From Deltaproteobacteria bacterium ADurb.Bin207 (GTDB lineage Bacteria > Myxococcota_A > Polyangia > Polyangiales > Polyangiaceae), in contig MWCO01000001.1 of the NCBI GenBank assembly GCA_002070115.1, positions 1 to 64,000 of the forward strand: 64,000 bases of DNA. Reading direction: 5' to 3'. The notes beneath the pieces are model-generated. The model saw nothing but the letters and a program-made list of their open reading frames with translations. It searched no databases and was not told the DNA's origin. The position numbers and the translations under genes are program-made. This document shows positions 16,918-24,798 of the stretch, piece by piece (the stretch's first letter is position 1; the number at the start of each line of letters is the position of its first letter).

Positions 16918-18012
16918 ATGATCGAGCTTCCCAAAAAGCTGCGCGTCGCTGTCCTCGGTGCCACGGGTATGGTCGGCCAACGATTCCTGGCCTTGCTCGA
17001 ACATCATCCGTGGTTCGACGTGACGCTGGTTGCCGCCAGCGGGCGTTCCGCTGGCTTATCGTATGCCGAGGCCGTCCACGATCGTTGGGCGTTGCCATCA
17101 CCCCTTCCCCCGTCTTTCGCTTCCTTGCCTGTCGCGGACGCCTCCAGCGTCAGCCAGATCGCCGATGAGGTGGACTTCGTGTTTTGCGCGGTGGACATGC
17201 CCAAAGACGCGATCGCGCGTCTCGAAGAAGCGTACGCAAAAGCAGAAACTCCTGTAATTTCAAATACTTCGGCTCATCGCACCACACCCGATGTGCCCAT
17301 GATCATCCCTGAAGTCAATCCGGAACACGCCAACGTCATTCCCGATCAGCGAAAGCGATTGGGCACGACGCGCGGGTTCATCGCGGTGAAACCCAATTGT
17401 TCGGTGCAAAGCTATGTGCCCGCGATTCATCCGCTGATGGACTTTCGCCCTCGGCATGTGGTCGTGAGCACCTATCAGGCCATCAGTGGCGCCGGTAAAA
17501 CGTTCGAATCCTGGCCGGAGATGCAAGACAACGTCATCCCTTTCATCGCTGGCGAAGAAGAAAAGTCCGAGCAAGAACCCAGAAAAATCTGGGGACGCCT
17601 CGCCCACGGGGTCATCGTCCCCAGCGCGCAACCCGTGATCAGCGCCCAATGCATACGAATTCCCGTGACCGATGGACACCTCGCCACTGTGTTCGTGGCT
17701 TTCGAAAAACGCCCTTGTCGCGAGGAAATCCTGGCTCGATGGCGGAACGGCACCAGTTTGCCCCAACGGCTGGGATTGCCCACGGCTCCCTGCCCCTGGC
17801 TCACCTACTTCGAACAAGATGCACGGCCGCAGACCAGACTCGACCGCGACCTCGGCAAAGGCATGGGCATCTCCGTGGGACGCCTTCGGACCGATTCCAT
17901 CTTCGACATTCGTTTCGTTGCCCTATCCCATAACACCGTCCGAGGAGCCGCCGGCGGCGCCGTGCTGACCGCGGAATGGCTCACCCACGAAGGCTATATC
18001 ACCGCCAAATAA
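16918..18012 (+). CDS. asd: Aspartate-semialdehyde dehydrogenase (archaeal/fungal-type subfamily)
   Basis: The enzyme reduces aspartyl phosphate to aspartate semialdehyde for the lysine, threonine and methionine branches. The N-terminal Rossmann motif VLGATGMVGQRF, VAASGRSAG, the catalytic-Cys block VKPNCSVQSYVPAIHPL and the His block RIPVTDGHLATVFVAF are all visible. The 364-residue length and the GQRF...HPWF wording fit the subfamily seen in archaea and fungi rather than the E. coli form. No clear Shine-Dalgarno precedes the ATG. The gene ends 10 bp from a convergent gene. Confidence 0.93.
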   Translation: MIELPKKLRVAVLGATGMVGQRFLALLEHHPWFDVTLVAASGRSAGLSYAEAVHDRWALPSPLPPSFASLPVADASSVSQIADEVDFVFCAVDMPKDAIARLEEAYAKAETPVISNTSAHRTTPDVPMIIPEVNPEHANVIPDQRKRLGTTRGFIAVKPNCSVQSYVPAIHPLMDFRPRHVVVSTYQAISGAGKTFESWPEMQDNVIPFIAGEEEKSEQEPRKIWGRLAHGVIVPSAQPVISAQCIRIPVTDGHLATVFVAFEKRPCREEILARWRNGTSLPQRLGLPTAPCPWLTYFEQDARPQTRLDRDLGKGMGISVGRLRTDSIFDIRFVALSHNTVRGAAGGAVLTAEWLTHEGYITAK

Positions 18013-18022
18013 CCTCTCGCCC

Positions 18023-20200
18023 TCAAGGTCGGTGCCGCACCCATACCGCGGTCGTCGCGTCCTCCGATACCTGCATCGTCGCACCGCTGTCTCCCACGCT
18101 TACCGCAAGGAAACTCAAGCCTCCCCGGCGCATCGAGGCGGGGTGTTGTGACCATGGCATGAGGCGATGAATCGGTCCTTTTTTCGACGAGTCCCGCACA
18201 TGCTCCCATCGCAGGGTGGGACCAAGGAAGCCTCCATATTTCGTATCCAGCACCGTGGGGGCAAATGCCGTTCGTGGATCCTTGGCTGTCGATGGCGCAA
18301 GCTTTCCATCCAGGTGAACCAGAAGTAGCGCCGTGGCAAAGTCCACGTACCAGGTAGAAACCGGTCGCCCATCCAAAGGGTGGATCCGATCCCATCCTTC
18401 TTGTCCCGCGGTGAATGCTTGTAGATAAGCCTTTCCTCCACCATCTTGGATGGTCGCGCCCCCATCGCTCACCACCATCGCCCCTGCCTGGTCGAATAGA
18501 TACTCCTGCACGAGGGTTCCGAATCCGTACGATGCCAGGTTGGCGGTGGCGTCCGCGAGATACGACGAGGCCGTCAAGCGCGCCAACGACGCTTCCTGCG
18601 GGTGTTCGAGGGCGGTTGTCACCGGCCATGCATGCGATTGCCCACTCCAGCCCATCACCAGGCTAGCCAATCCCTCCACCGCGTATATATCCGCTTCGAC
18701 CCAGGGGGGAATCGATTCCGGATCCGACAAAAACGGCTCCAGCCGCTGACTCAACACGATGAGCTGTGCCACCTCATGCGACATCAAGGTGGATGTTTCC
18801 CACACGGGCGCAGACTCATCGATACCGTGGGCATAAACGACCTCTCCATAATCATAGGACACGGAAAATGTCCCCGGCGCAAAGAGCGTGGCGGAAGGAT
18901 GACAGAACGCTTTGACAGCATCGGGGAGCACGTCCGTGAATAAAATATCAATCTTTCCATTGCCATCCACATCCGTCGGCTCGCCCACCATGGCCTTCGC
19001 GCGGGGAAGCACGGCATGGTCGAGACGATCCATCAACTCGTCCAACACGGTGTCGGGGACCAATGTCCCGGCGGAAGAGGTGCTCTGGTCTTCCCACACC
19101 CGCACGTGTTGACCGGAGGCACGCAGTGTTGCCGTGCGCGGGATGGTTTCTTCCCCTCCGGTTTCATAGCGAGGAACAAAAAAAGTACGTGTTTCCGCAT
19201 CGTTAGGTTCCGGCCCAGGCCGTGGGAAGACCGTGGCCGTTCTGCCTTTGCTCATGGGATAACCTCGCGACACGGCCGCGGGATCGGAGACCTTTTGCGG
19301 TTCGAGATGACGAAAGGTGGTAGTGACGGGATCCGAGATGGAACCATCGAGGTGCAGCGGATAGTCAACGAATTCATCGTTGGACGTGTCCGTATTGACC
19401 ACGACCACGGCGTATCTGCCTGGACTCACGGAAAACGGGCCATCGCTGCTCGTCACGCGGACCGTTTGTCCAAGGGGCATGGTGGATTTTTCACAAATAC
19501 CTTTGGAACAAGCTTCGTCGTCGGCGCAGGTCTCGATGATCTCTAACGACGTCCCGCTGGTATCGCAAACGAGGACTTGAAGGTAATCGTTGCTGCATTG
19601 CCTGTCGCCCGGTGAGCACAGGCGTGCCACGCATGTGGAACCAGTGGTTGTGGGAACACAGACGTGATTGCCTGGGCATGGTGTGTTGATGAACGAGAGT
19701 CGATCGGGTGCGCACGTCGAGCGATCGGGATCCGTCGGACCTTTTTCACAACGAGATTCTCCGGAGGCGCAAACCGGATCCACGCATGCCCCGCTCGAGG
19801 CGTCGCAAACTTGCAAGCCCGCACAAGGTTCGAGCGCCCATCTTTTTCCATCGGCCGCGCATACCGCACGAGCGGCGGTTCCTGGACTTCCTTCGCAACG
19901 GGCGGAGCCTGGTTCGCATCCCGTATCCACGCTTTCGCAAGACCCGGTGGTAACGTTGCACGTTGTCCCCGTCGGACACATTTGCGAAAACCAGCCGCGA
20001 CCGTCGGCCCGGCATATCTCCACACTCCCGTCATGTTGCGAAGAGCATCGTTGGCTAGCCGGTGTACAAGCCTCGCCGGGAATCGCCGGGGGCACATCCA
20101 TCGGGTTTGGATCCGAAGACGTGCATCCGAAAAAGGGGATGCACAAGCTGAGCCCCAGACAAGCAGACAAGCAAGCGCGATGACAAGAATACACTTTCAT
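18023..20200 (-). CDS. Cys-rich secreted lipoprotein with degenerate M30-like metallopeptidase domain
   Basis: The 725-residue product starts MKVYSCHRACLSACLG and has a probable lipobox IPFFGC. Residues ~30-230 carry about five repeats of a Cys module (CxPGxxRC ... C...W...C...C) with several Cys pairs each. The following part has DVDGNGKIDILFTDVLPDA, then SHEVAQLI around residue 475 and WVEADIYAVEGLASLV, which resembles the layout of M30 (hyicolysin-like) peptidases: a DVDGNGK segment, HExxH, then W..EG. Here the zinc motif reads HEVAQ, so the second His is missing and the domain is probably inactive or binds metal differently. The family call is tentative. I start at 20200; the frame continues 46 codons upstream without a signal peptide. 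Confidence 0.6.
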   Translation of the reverse strand: MKVYSCHRACLSACLGLSLCIPFFGCTSSDPNPMDVPPAIPGEACTPASQRCSSQHDGSVEICRADGRGWFSQMCPTGTTCNVTTGSCESVDTGCEPGSARCEGSPGTAARAVCAADGKRWALEPCAGLQVCDASSGACVDPVCASGESRCEKGPTDPDRSTCAPDRLSFINTPCPGNHVCVPTTTGSTCVARLCSPGDRQCSNDYLQVLVCDTSGTSLEIIETCADDEACSKGICEKSTMPLGQTVRVTSSDGPFSVSPGRYAVVVVNTDTSNDEFVDYPLHLDGSISDPVTTTFRHLEPQKVSDPAAVSRGYPMSKGRTATVFPRPGPEPNDAETRTFFVPRYETGGEETIPRTATLRASGQHVRVWEDQSTSSAGTLVPDTVLDELMDRLDHAVLPRAKAMVGEPTDVDGNGKIDILFTDVLPDAVKAFCHPSATLFAPGTFSVSYDYGEVVYAHGIDESAPVWETSTLMSHEVAQLIVLSQRLEPFLSDPESIPPWVEADIYAVEGLASLVMGWSGQSHAWPVTTALEHPQEASLARLTASSYLADATANLASYGFGTLVQEYLFDQAGAMVVSDGGATIQDGGGKAYLQAFTAGQEGWDRIHPLDGRPVSTWYVDFATALLLVHLDGKLAPSTAKDPRTAFAPTVLDTKYGGFLGPTLRWEHVRDSSKKGPIHRLMPWSQHPASMRRGGLSFLAVSVGDSGATMQVSEDATTAVWVRHRP

Positions 20201-20319
20201 AACGAACCTCGACCCCATGCCCCTTGGCGTGGCGATAAGAATAAGATGAGTGGAGCGTAGCATGGCCGCCCGTTGGCGCATCCAGCCGTGGGAATCCATG
20301 CGCGAAACGAGTTGGGGAC

Positions 20320-20353
20320 CACGACAGCCAGGTGGCAAGTCTCGCTTGTCGTG
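20320..20353 (-). terminator. Hairpin after the M50 protease gene
   Basis: CACGACA at 20320-20326 pairs with TGTCGTG at 20347-20353 around a 20-base loop, 19 bp beyond the stop of the M50 gene on the minus strand. There is no T-tract, so it may be a transcript-end hairpin rather than a full intrinsic terminator. Confidence 0.3.
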
Positions 20354-20371
20354 CTGTCGTTATCTTGCCAT

Positions 20372-21385
20372 TCAATACTGCGAAAGAGGCGTGGGCATGA
20401 AGAGCAACACGAACAGTAGCAAAGTGCCAATGGCGATGGCTTTTCGTCCCCGGCTCAATTCTCCTGGCTCCGTGGGAGGGTGATTCCCTCCGGACAAGGC
20501 TCGAAGCAGAAAGAGAAACCCAAACCACACCAACCAAAACATCGACATCTCCGCGGCGCGACCCACGGTTTGCCCAAGGGGTTCCGTCTGGAAATGGCGT
20601 AGGAAGTGATAACCAAAATTCACTGCAAATACAGCTAGTAAGCCATAATGCACCATACGCGCGATCGCGTTTTGACGAGGACCAATGAGCGCGTACGCCA
20701 CATGACCTCCATCGAGTTGACCCACGGGCACCAGATTGATCATGGTGATCAACAGTCCAACCCATCCCGCGAACGCCGTGGGATGAAGGAATACGTCGCT
20801 CCCTTCCGGAATGGGTCCCACGGTCAATCGTTTCAACAAGGAATACAGCAGGCATTGCCCTTCGAGCAGCCCCGAACCCGTGATCTCCTTCACCTCGGAA
20901 TGCAGCAAACCCCAAACGAGGATGGGCACGGCGAAGACCATGCCCGCCAACGGTCCGGAGGCTCCGATATCGAGCAAGGCTTTTCGAGAACCAATGCGTC
21001 CTTTCATGGAAATGATGGCTCCCATCGTTCCGAAAGGACTGATCGGCATGGGAATGAAATATGGCAAAGAGGCATGAACGCGATGCCAACGTGCCGCGAT
21101 GTAGTGTCCAAATTCATGCGCGAGCAAGATCACCATCAGCGGTACGGCGAACGTCCATCCCTTCCATAGATTCGCCAGTGTCAGGGGTTCATCGCCGAGC
21201 AATAGCTCTTGATTGCCGGCGAAAAGCACGCTGATCACGGTGGCGACAAACAGGCCGAGATGTATCGCATAACGATTCCGACGAGGAGGCTCGGGAGGTA
21301 CGCCCGAAACGGGCTCCGGGGATGCGCCTTCGAATACCGAACGCTGGACGTCGGGCGCTGGCGGAGGAAAGTGCGGTGTACTCAT
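20372..21385 (-). CDS. M50-family site-2-type intramembrane metalloprotease
   Basis: Site-2 proteases cut membrane-embedded substrates, often transmembrane regulators. The 337-residue protein has a Pro-rich N-terminus followed by several membrane segments. The zinc motif HEFGH (in ILLAHEFGHYIAA) and the second-site motif NLVPVGQLDGGH are both intact, so it should be active. Its start overlaps the stop of the SctL/FliH-like gene (ATGA), which points to coupled synthesis. The substrate is unknown. Confidence 0.88.
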   Translation of the reverse strand: MSTPHFPPPAPDVQRSVFEGASPEPVSGVPPEPPRRNRYAIHLGLFVATVISVLFAGNQELLLGDEPLTLANLWKGWTFAVPLMVILLAHEFGHYIAARWHRVHASLPYFIPMPISPFGTMGAIISMKGRIGSRKALLDIGASGPLAGMVFAVPILVWGLLHSEVKEITGSGLLEGQCLLYSLLKRLTVGPIPEGSDVFLHPTAFAGWVGLLITMINLVPVGQLDGGHVAYALIGPRQNAIARMVHYGLLAVFAVNFGYHFLRHFQTEPLGQTVGRAAEMSMFWLVWFGFLFLLRALSGGNHPPTEPGELSRGRKAIAIGTLLLFVLLFMPTPLSQY

Positions 21386-22068
21386 GGATAGATTCGATTT
21401 CCCAACTCCTGTCGGATAACCTCGACGAGCCGATCGAGTTGCGGCGCCAACTCGCCATCCAATTCCCCCAAATCACTCATGAACCGCAAGCTTCCTCGTT
21501 GTCTGCTGTCATCGGCCCTGATCTCGATTCGTTCCGGAGGCATTCCAAACGTTGTGACGTGCTTCGTCAACATGGGCACATCGTGTGGATGGGCATGGAT
21601 GACCACCCGATGGGACCTCCAGAGATGAACCATCGCCTCTTTTGCCATGTCGGCGATCAACTCCGGATCAAGCTCCAACGATTTTCCCAGCAGCCTTTCT
21701 GCAAGCAATCGAGCAATGGCGATCGTTCTTTCCGTGGACTCGACGTCGAGAGTTGCTTCACGCCGCTCGAGGTTCAACCAGGCAGCGGCCAGCTTGGCAG
21801 CCCCATCCGCGACTCCTCGCTGTTCGGCTTCTCGACGAACTTCCTCGGCATCTCGTTGCGCCTGTTGCATCAACTCCTGTGCTTGTTGCCGCGCGACGGC
21901 AAGTATTCCCGACCGTTCTTCCGAAATCTCCAACCGCTCTCGTCGAACGATTCTTCCGCGCGCCCCTTGGGCAACCATACCGCATGCGGGCAACGTCGGA
22001 AGCGATGAAAGAGTCAGCGAAGTCATCGATGGTCCGTCACGCACGATGCGTCCCCGTCCTGGTGTCAT
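21382..22068 (-). CDS. FliH/SctL (YscL, HrpE)-family stator-like protein
   Basis: This family binds and restrains the secretion ATPase of flagellar and type III export systems. The 228-residue protein has a long heptad-like, charged N-terminal helix (residues ~45-95, AQELMQQAQRDAEEVRREA), then the family C-domain with LAERLLGKSLELDPELIADM and the ending GSLRFMSDLGELDGELAPQLDRLVEVIR. No ATPase or other export gene lies nearby. It overlaps the 85-residue gene upstream and the M50 protease downstream by ATGA junctions. A GGAG 6 bases upstream supports the ATG at 22068. Confidence 0.75.
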   Translation of the reverse strand: MTPGRGRIVRDGPSMTSLTLSSLPTLPACGMVAQGARGRIVRRERLEISEERSGILAVARQQAQELMQQAQRDAEEVRREAEQRGVADGAAKLAAAWLNLERREATLDVESTERTIAIARLLAERLLGKSLELDPELIADMAKEAMVHLWRSHRVVIHAHPHDVPMLTKHVTTFGMPPERIEIRADDSRQRGSLRFMSDLGELDGELAPQLDRLVEVIRQELGNRIYP

Positions 22069-22322
22069 CGAAGGCTCCAGCTTTCGAGTTGTACCGACAG
22101 CTTTCCCAAGTAGGCGGCTAGCGCTCGGGCTCGACGATCCCGGTCCGTGTCACGCAGCATGCGAATCAGATCTTCGATCGGTTTGAGATTTGCCGGATCC
22201 TGCTTATGCGTTTCCAAAAAATCTATTGAATTTTCCAATAGATAGAGTGTCGCCGCGGCAACTCCCGCCGCCTCGTGATCCTCGTTGCACTGACTCATCA
22301 ATCCCATGTCATGACCGCTCAT
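22065..22322 (-). CDS. Small protein of unknown function in the SctL-protease operon
   Basis: The 85-residue product has no recognised domain. It is predicted to be mostly helical (AAGVAAATLYLLENSIDFLE, IEDLIRMLRDTDRDRRARAL), without a signal peptide. Its stop overlaps the start of the SctL-like gene (ATGA), so it is likely to act with that protein, perhaps as a partner or chaperone. Its middle is locally AT-rich compared with its neighbours. Confidence 0.6.
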   Translation of the reverse strand: MSGHDMGLMSQCNEDHEAAGVAAATLYLLENSIDFLETHKQDPANLKPIEDLIRMLRDTDRDRRARALAAYLGKLSVQLESWSLR

Positions 22323-22379
22323 CGTGGCTCACGCTCCATCCCAAATCCCTAGCATGAGGTGAAGCGTCGTTCGCTTTTT

Positions 22380-23228
22380 CTATGTCTCGCCTACCCAGCC
22401 GTAATATCCCGCGTTGTTGCCATGAACCTTGCCCTCGGCTTGCAGTTTTTCCAAATGAGCCAGCAACGACTTTTTCGCCAAGGGCCAAAGTACCACGGAT
22501 GTATCGTCGTAAACCAAAGCAAGCATTTCATCGAGCGCAACGAAAGCGGCTGTCGACCGCAACACATCGATGATCTTGTTTTCTCGCATCATTCGATGGG
22601 CATGGGTAGCGCGAAGAAAGCGCGAAGGTTGCTCGATGGGTTCCCCATGCGCAGGAAGACCCACGCGAGCCTCCAAAGCTGCCAAACGCTCTAATTGCTT
22701 CAGATACTCACGCATATCCCCATCGCTCGGCTCTATCAGGATCGTACTTTTCGTGGCAACCATATCCCCAAGCAACAACACACCCAGGTCACGCTCGAAT
22801 AGGCAAAGATGACCCGACGCATGACCCGGCGTATGCAATACCTCCCATGTTTGCAACGGATCATCGAGCACGATTCGGTCGCCGTCGACGAGGCTCTTGT
22901 CAATCGATAGATGGGGCATCAGCGCTTGCGTGGCTGCATGGGCCCAGAGCGGCAAACCAAGCTCTTTTTGCATCACCGCGGCCGCGCCGATATGGTCGGG
23001 ATGATGATGCGTGATCACGATGGCGAGGGGGCGACGACCAACCCTTCGCATGGCTTGCACCCAGTCGATCATCGCTTTCTGCTCGGTCTTATCCTCTGGC
23101 GCGGGTTCCACGATCAAGACTTCGCTTCCGCCGAGAGCATAGGCATTCGTATGGGTCGCGGGAGGCAAAGTCCTGGTCCGAGTCGGAAAACACTCGATGC
23201 GAAAGCCGAAATCCCGTGGACGTGTCAC
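22380..23228 (-). CDS. Metallo-beta-lactamase-fold hydrolase (LACTB2-like)
   Basis: The 282-residue protein has the MBL zinc signature THHHPDHIGAA, a downstream HTPGHASGHLCL block and LLGDMVATKSTI. After the MBL domain, the C-terminus (HAHRMMREN...VVLWPLAKKSLLAHLEKLQAEGKV) looks like the winged-helix tail of LACTB2-type enzymes. I start at the GTG at 23228, preceded by an AGGA; the frame is open further upstream but would overlap the zinc-ribbon gene. It may belong to the leftward operon that includes the SctL-like and M50 genes. Confidence 0.82.
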   Translation of the reverse strand: MTRPRDFGFRIECFPTRTRTLPPATHTNAYALGGSEVLIVEPAPEDKTEQKAMIDWVQAMRRVGRRPLAIVITHHHPDHIGAAAVMQKELGLPLWAHAATQALMPHLSIDKSLVDGDRIVLDDPLQTWEVLHTPGHASGHLCLFERDLGVLLLGDMVATKSTILIEPSDGDMREYLKQLERLAALEARVGLPAHGEPIEQPSRFLRATHAHRMMRENKIIDVLRSTAAFVALDEMLALVYDDTSVVLWPLAKKSLLAHLEKLQAEGKVHGNNAGYYGWVGET

Positions 23229-23295
23229 CTCGCCATCCTGGCGTTCCAGCGATGACGAAGCAAGGCCATCGCTTTGTGAAAATGAACGGATGCCG

Positions 23296-24207
23296 CTACG
23301 GTGGCGGATTGACCTGCGCTGGCTGCGAAGCCTTGATCGCACACGTCTGACCGTCGATCCAACGGTTCGACTCAGGTTGATTGCGAAGGGAAAAAGACCA
23401 TACCCCGTGTTTGCCCTGTGCATCCAACGCGTAAACGGCATCCATGATTTCCGTTCGTGGCAGTCCGGATGCCACAGCCGCTTGCCATGCCGCGTGCCAT
23501 ACACACAACGGTTCGGTAACGGTCTTGGTGGAAGGGTTTTCTTCCACCCTTGTGATCGGCGGTGGGTCCCGCTGAAGCGTCATTTCGACACGCTCGCCCT
23601 TGCGCTCCAATGCTTTTTCCGCACGAGGATCGCGATGCACCACCAAATATTGATATGTGACCGATGCTCCCTGGCTGTCGAGATTCACAGCTCCTTCGGA
23701 GGCCCCTCGAACAACGATCCCAAGCAAATGAACCTCGGACCGATCGCCCGGATCCACAATCCGCTCGCGAATCATGGGCAACACGTCCGTCGGATCGAAC
23801 CGAGGACCATCCGCCAACACGATGCCGTGGATGTTGAGCGGCGGCGGCGATGGTGTGGACGATACGACAGGCGGAGCCTCGAGCGGTATGGGCTTGGAGG
23901 TCGCTCGAAGGAAAAAAAATGCGCTCGCCGCAAGGAGGGCAAGCACCAACAGAGCCGCTCCCGCCACGACGCTGACTCCCATGCGAGCCACGATGCCTGG
24001 TTTGGGTGTCGCTGGGCGAGGACGAATGGGTCGTGGGCGCGCCGCGGCCACGGGATGCAAGGGAGCGTCGAGTTGCAACGCAGGTCCCTGGGGCGCCTCG
24101 CTTCGAAGCCCTGTCAGATTCGTGCCACAAAATGGACATGAGTCGGCGTATTGACCCAAAGGGCCTTGGCATTGAGGGCATCGTCCTGGGAACGGGGAAT
24201 TGGGCAT
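23296..24207 (-). CDS. Zinc-ribbon, single-pass membrane protein of unknown function
   Basis: The 303-residue protein begins with a four-Cys ribbon (CPQCQG...CPFCG, residues ~10-30) and a Pro-rich linker. One transmembrane segment follows around residues 75-100 (GVSVVAGAALLVLALLAASAFFF). The C-terminal part, probably outside the cytoplasm, contains LNIHGIVLADGPRFDPTDVLP and TYQYLVVHRDPRAEKALE and has a few Cys. The layout of cytosolic ribbon, helix and external domain suggests a sensor or anchor. No function can be given. It starts a possible leftward operon ending at the M50 gene. Confidence 0.65.
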   Translation of the reverse strand: MPNSPFPGRCPQCQGPLGQYADSCPFCGTNLTGLRSEAPQGPALQLDAPLHPVAAARPRPIRPRPATPKPGIVARMGVSVVAGAALLVLALLAASAFFFLRATSKPIPLEAPPVVSSTPSPPPLNIHGIVLADGPRFDPTDVLPMIRERIVDPGDRSEVHLLGIVVRGASEGAVNLDSQGASVTYQYLVVHRDPRAEKALERKGERVEMTLQRDPPPITRVEENPSTKTVTEPLCVWHAAWQAAVASGLPRTEIMDAVYALDAQGKHGVWSFSLRNQPESNRWIDGQTCAIKASQPAQVNPPP

Positions 24208-24309
24208 GACTCACCCAGAATAAACCGATTCACCATGAGCGGGAGCTTATGCGTGCGTCGAAGACTCCTCGGTGGGCAGCGATGCTGCTACGAATACAAA
24301 TAATACAAT

Positions 24310-24328
24310 AATATCAGTAGGTTATAAG
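24310..24328 (+). repeat. AT-rich intergenic motif, copy 2
   Basis: The sequence AATATCAGTAGGTTATAAG lies in an AT-rich island in the 282-bp region between two divergent genes. It matches the site at 41951-41969 at 16 of 19 positions. Neither is inside a coding region. The role is unknown. Confidence 0.4.
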
Positions 24329-24436
24329 ACATGTGATGCGGTCATGACACCCCTTATCTGCTCTCCTCATCAGCCACGGCGCCGTGATTCATGGTGACGG
24401 TGCGGTCGAGCGGTTCGATGGGGTTTGTCCGACATG

Positions 24437-24453
24437 ACGCTGGTCGCCAGCGT
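24437..24453 (+). other. Perfect short hairpin upstream of the ABM-domain gene
   Basis: ACGCTGG and CCAGCGT pair perfectly around a 3-base loop, about 35 bp before the ATG at 24490. It could be a leader hairpin or a regulator-binding dyad. There is no T-tract. Confidence 0.35.
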
Positions 24454-24489
24454 GTTGCTTGGCTATGCCTTGGGGTAAGGAGGTCGCCC

Positions 24490-24795
24490 ATGTACGTGGT
24501 TTGCGTAACGATCTGGGTCAAACCGGGATTCGAAGAAGCATTCATCGAGGCCACTCGGCACAATCACGTGGGTACTCGAAAAGAGCCGGGGAATTTGCGC
24601 TTCGACGTGCTTCGAAAGGCCGATGAGCCCACGCGTTTTTTTCTTTATGAAGCGTATCGGACGGAGGAGGACTTCGTCGCTCATCAGAAAACGCAACATT
24701 ACACCACGTGGAAACAAACCGTGACGGAGTGGATGAGTCAACCACGCCAGGGCGTGCGTCATCACAGCCTGTTTCCCGATGATACGGAGTGGTAA
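24490..24795 (+). CDS. ABM-domain protein (putative monooxygenase, LsrG-like)
   Basis: The 101-residue protein has the small ferredoxin-like ABM fold: VTIWVKPGFEEAFIEATRHN, EPGNLRFDVLRKADEPTRFF, then EAYRTEEDFVAHQKTQHYTTW, typical of antibiotic-biosynthesis monooxygenase and LsrG proteins. I start at the ATG at 24490, preceded by a strong AAGGAGG. Members act on small quinol-like or phospho-autoinducer substrates; the substrate here is unknown. It is 3 bp upstream of an iron-type alcohol dehydrogenase, a pairing also reported elsewhere. Confidence 0.82.
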   Translation: MYVVCVTIWVKPGFEEAFIEATRHNHVGTRKEPGNLRFDVLRKADEPTRFFLYEAYRTEEDFVAHQKTQHYTTWKQTVTEWMSQPRQGVRHHSLFPDDTEW

Positions 24796-24798
24796 GCG

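Noticed and set aside
22222-22242. Inverted repeat TCTATTG-N7-CAATAGA
   Set aside because: It lies inside the 85-residue gene, where the codons for LLENSID explain it; no regulatory context.
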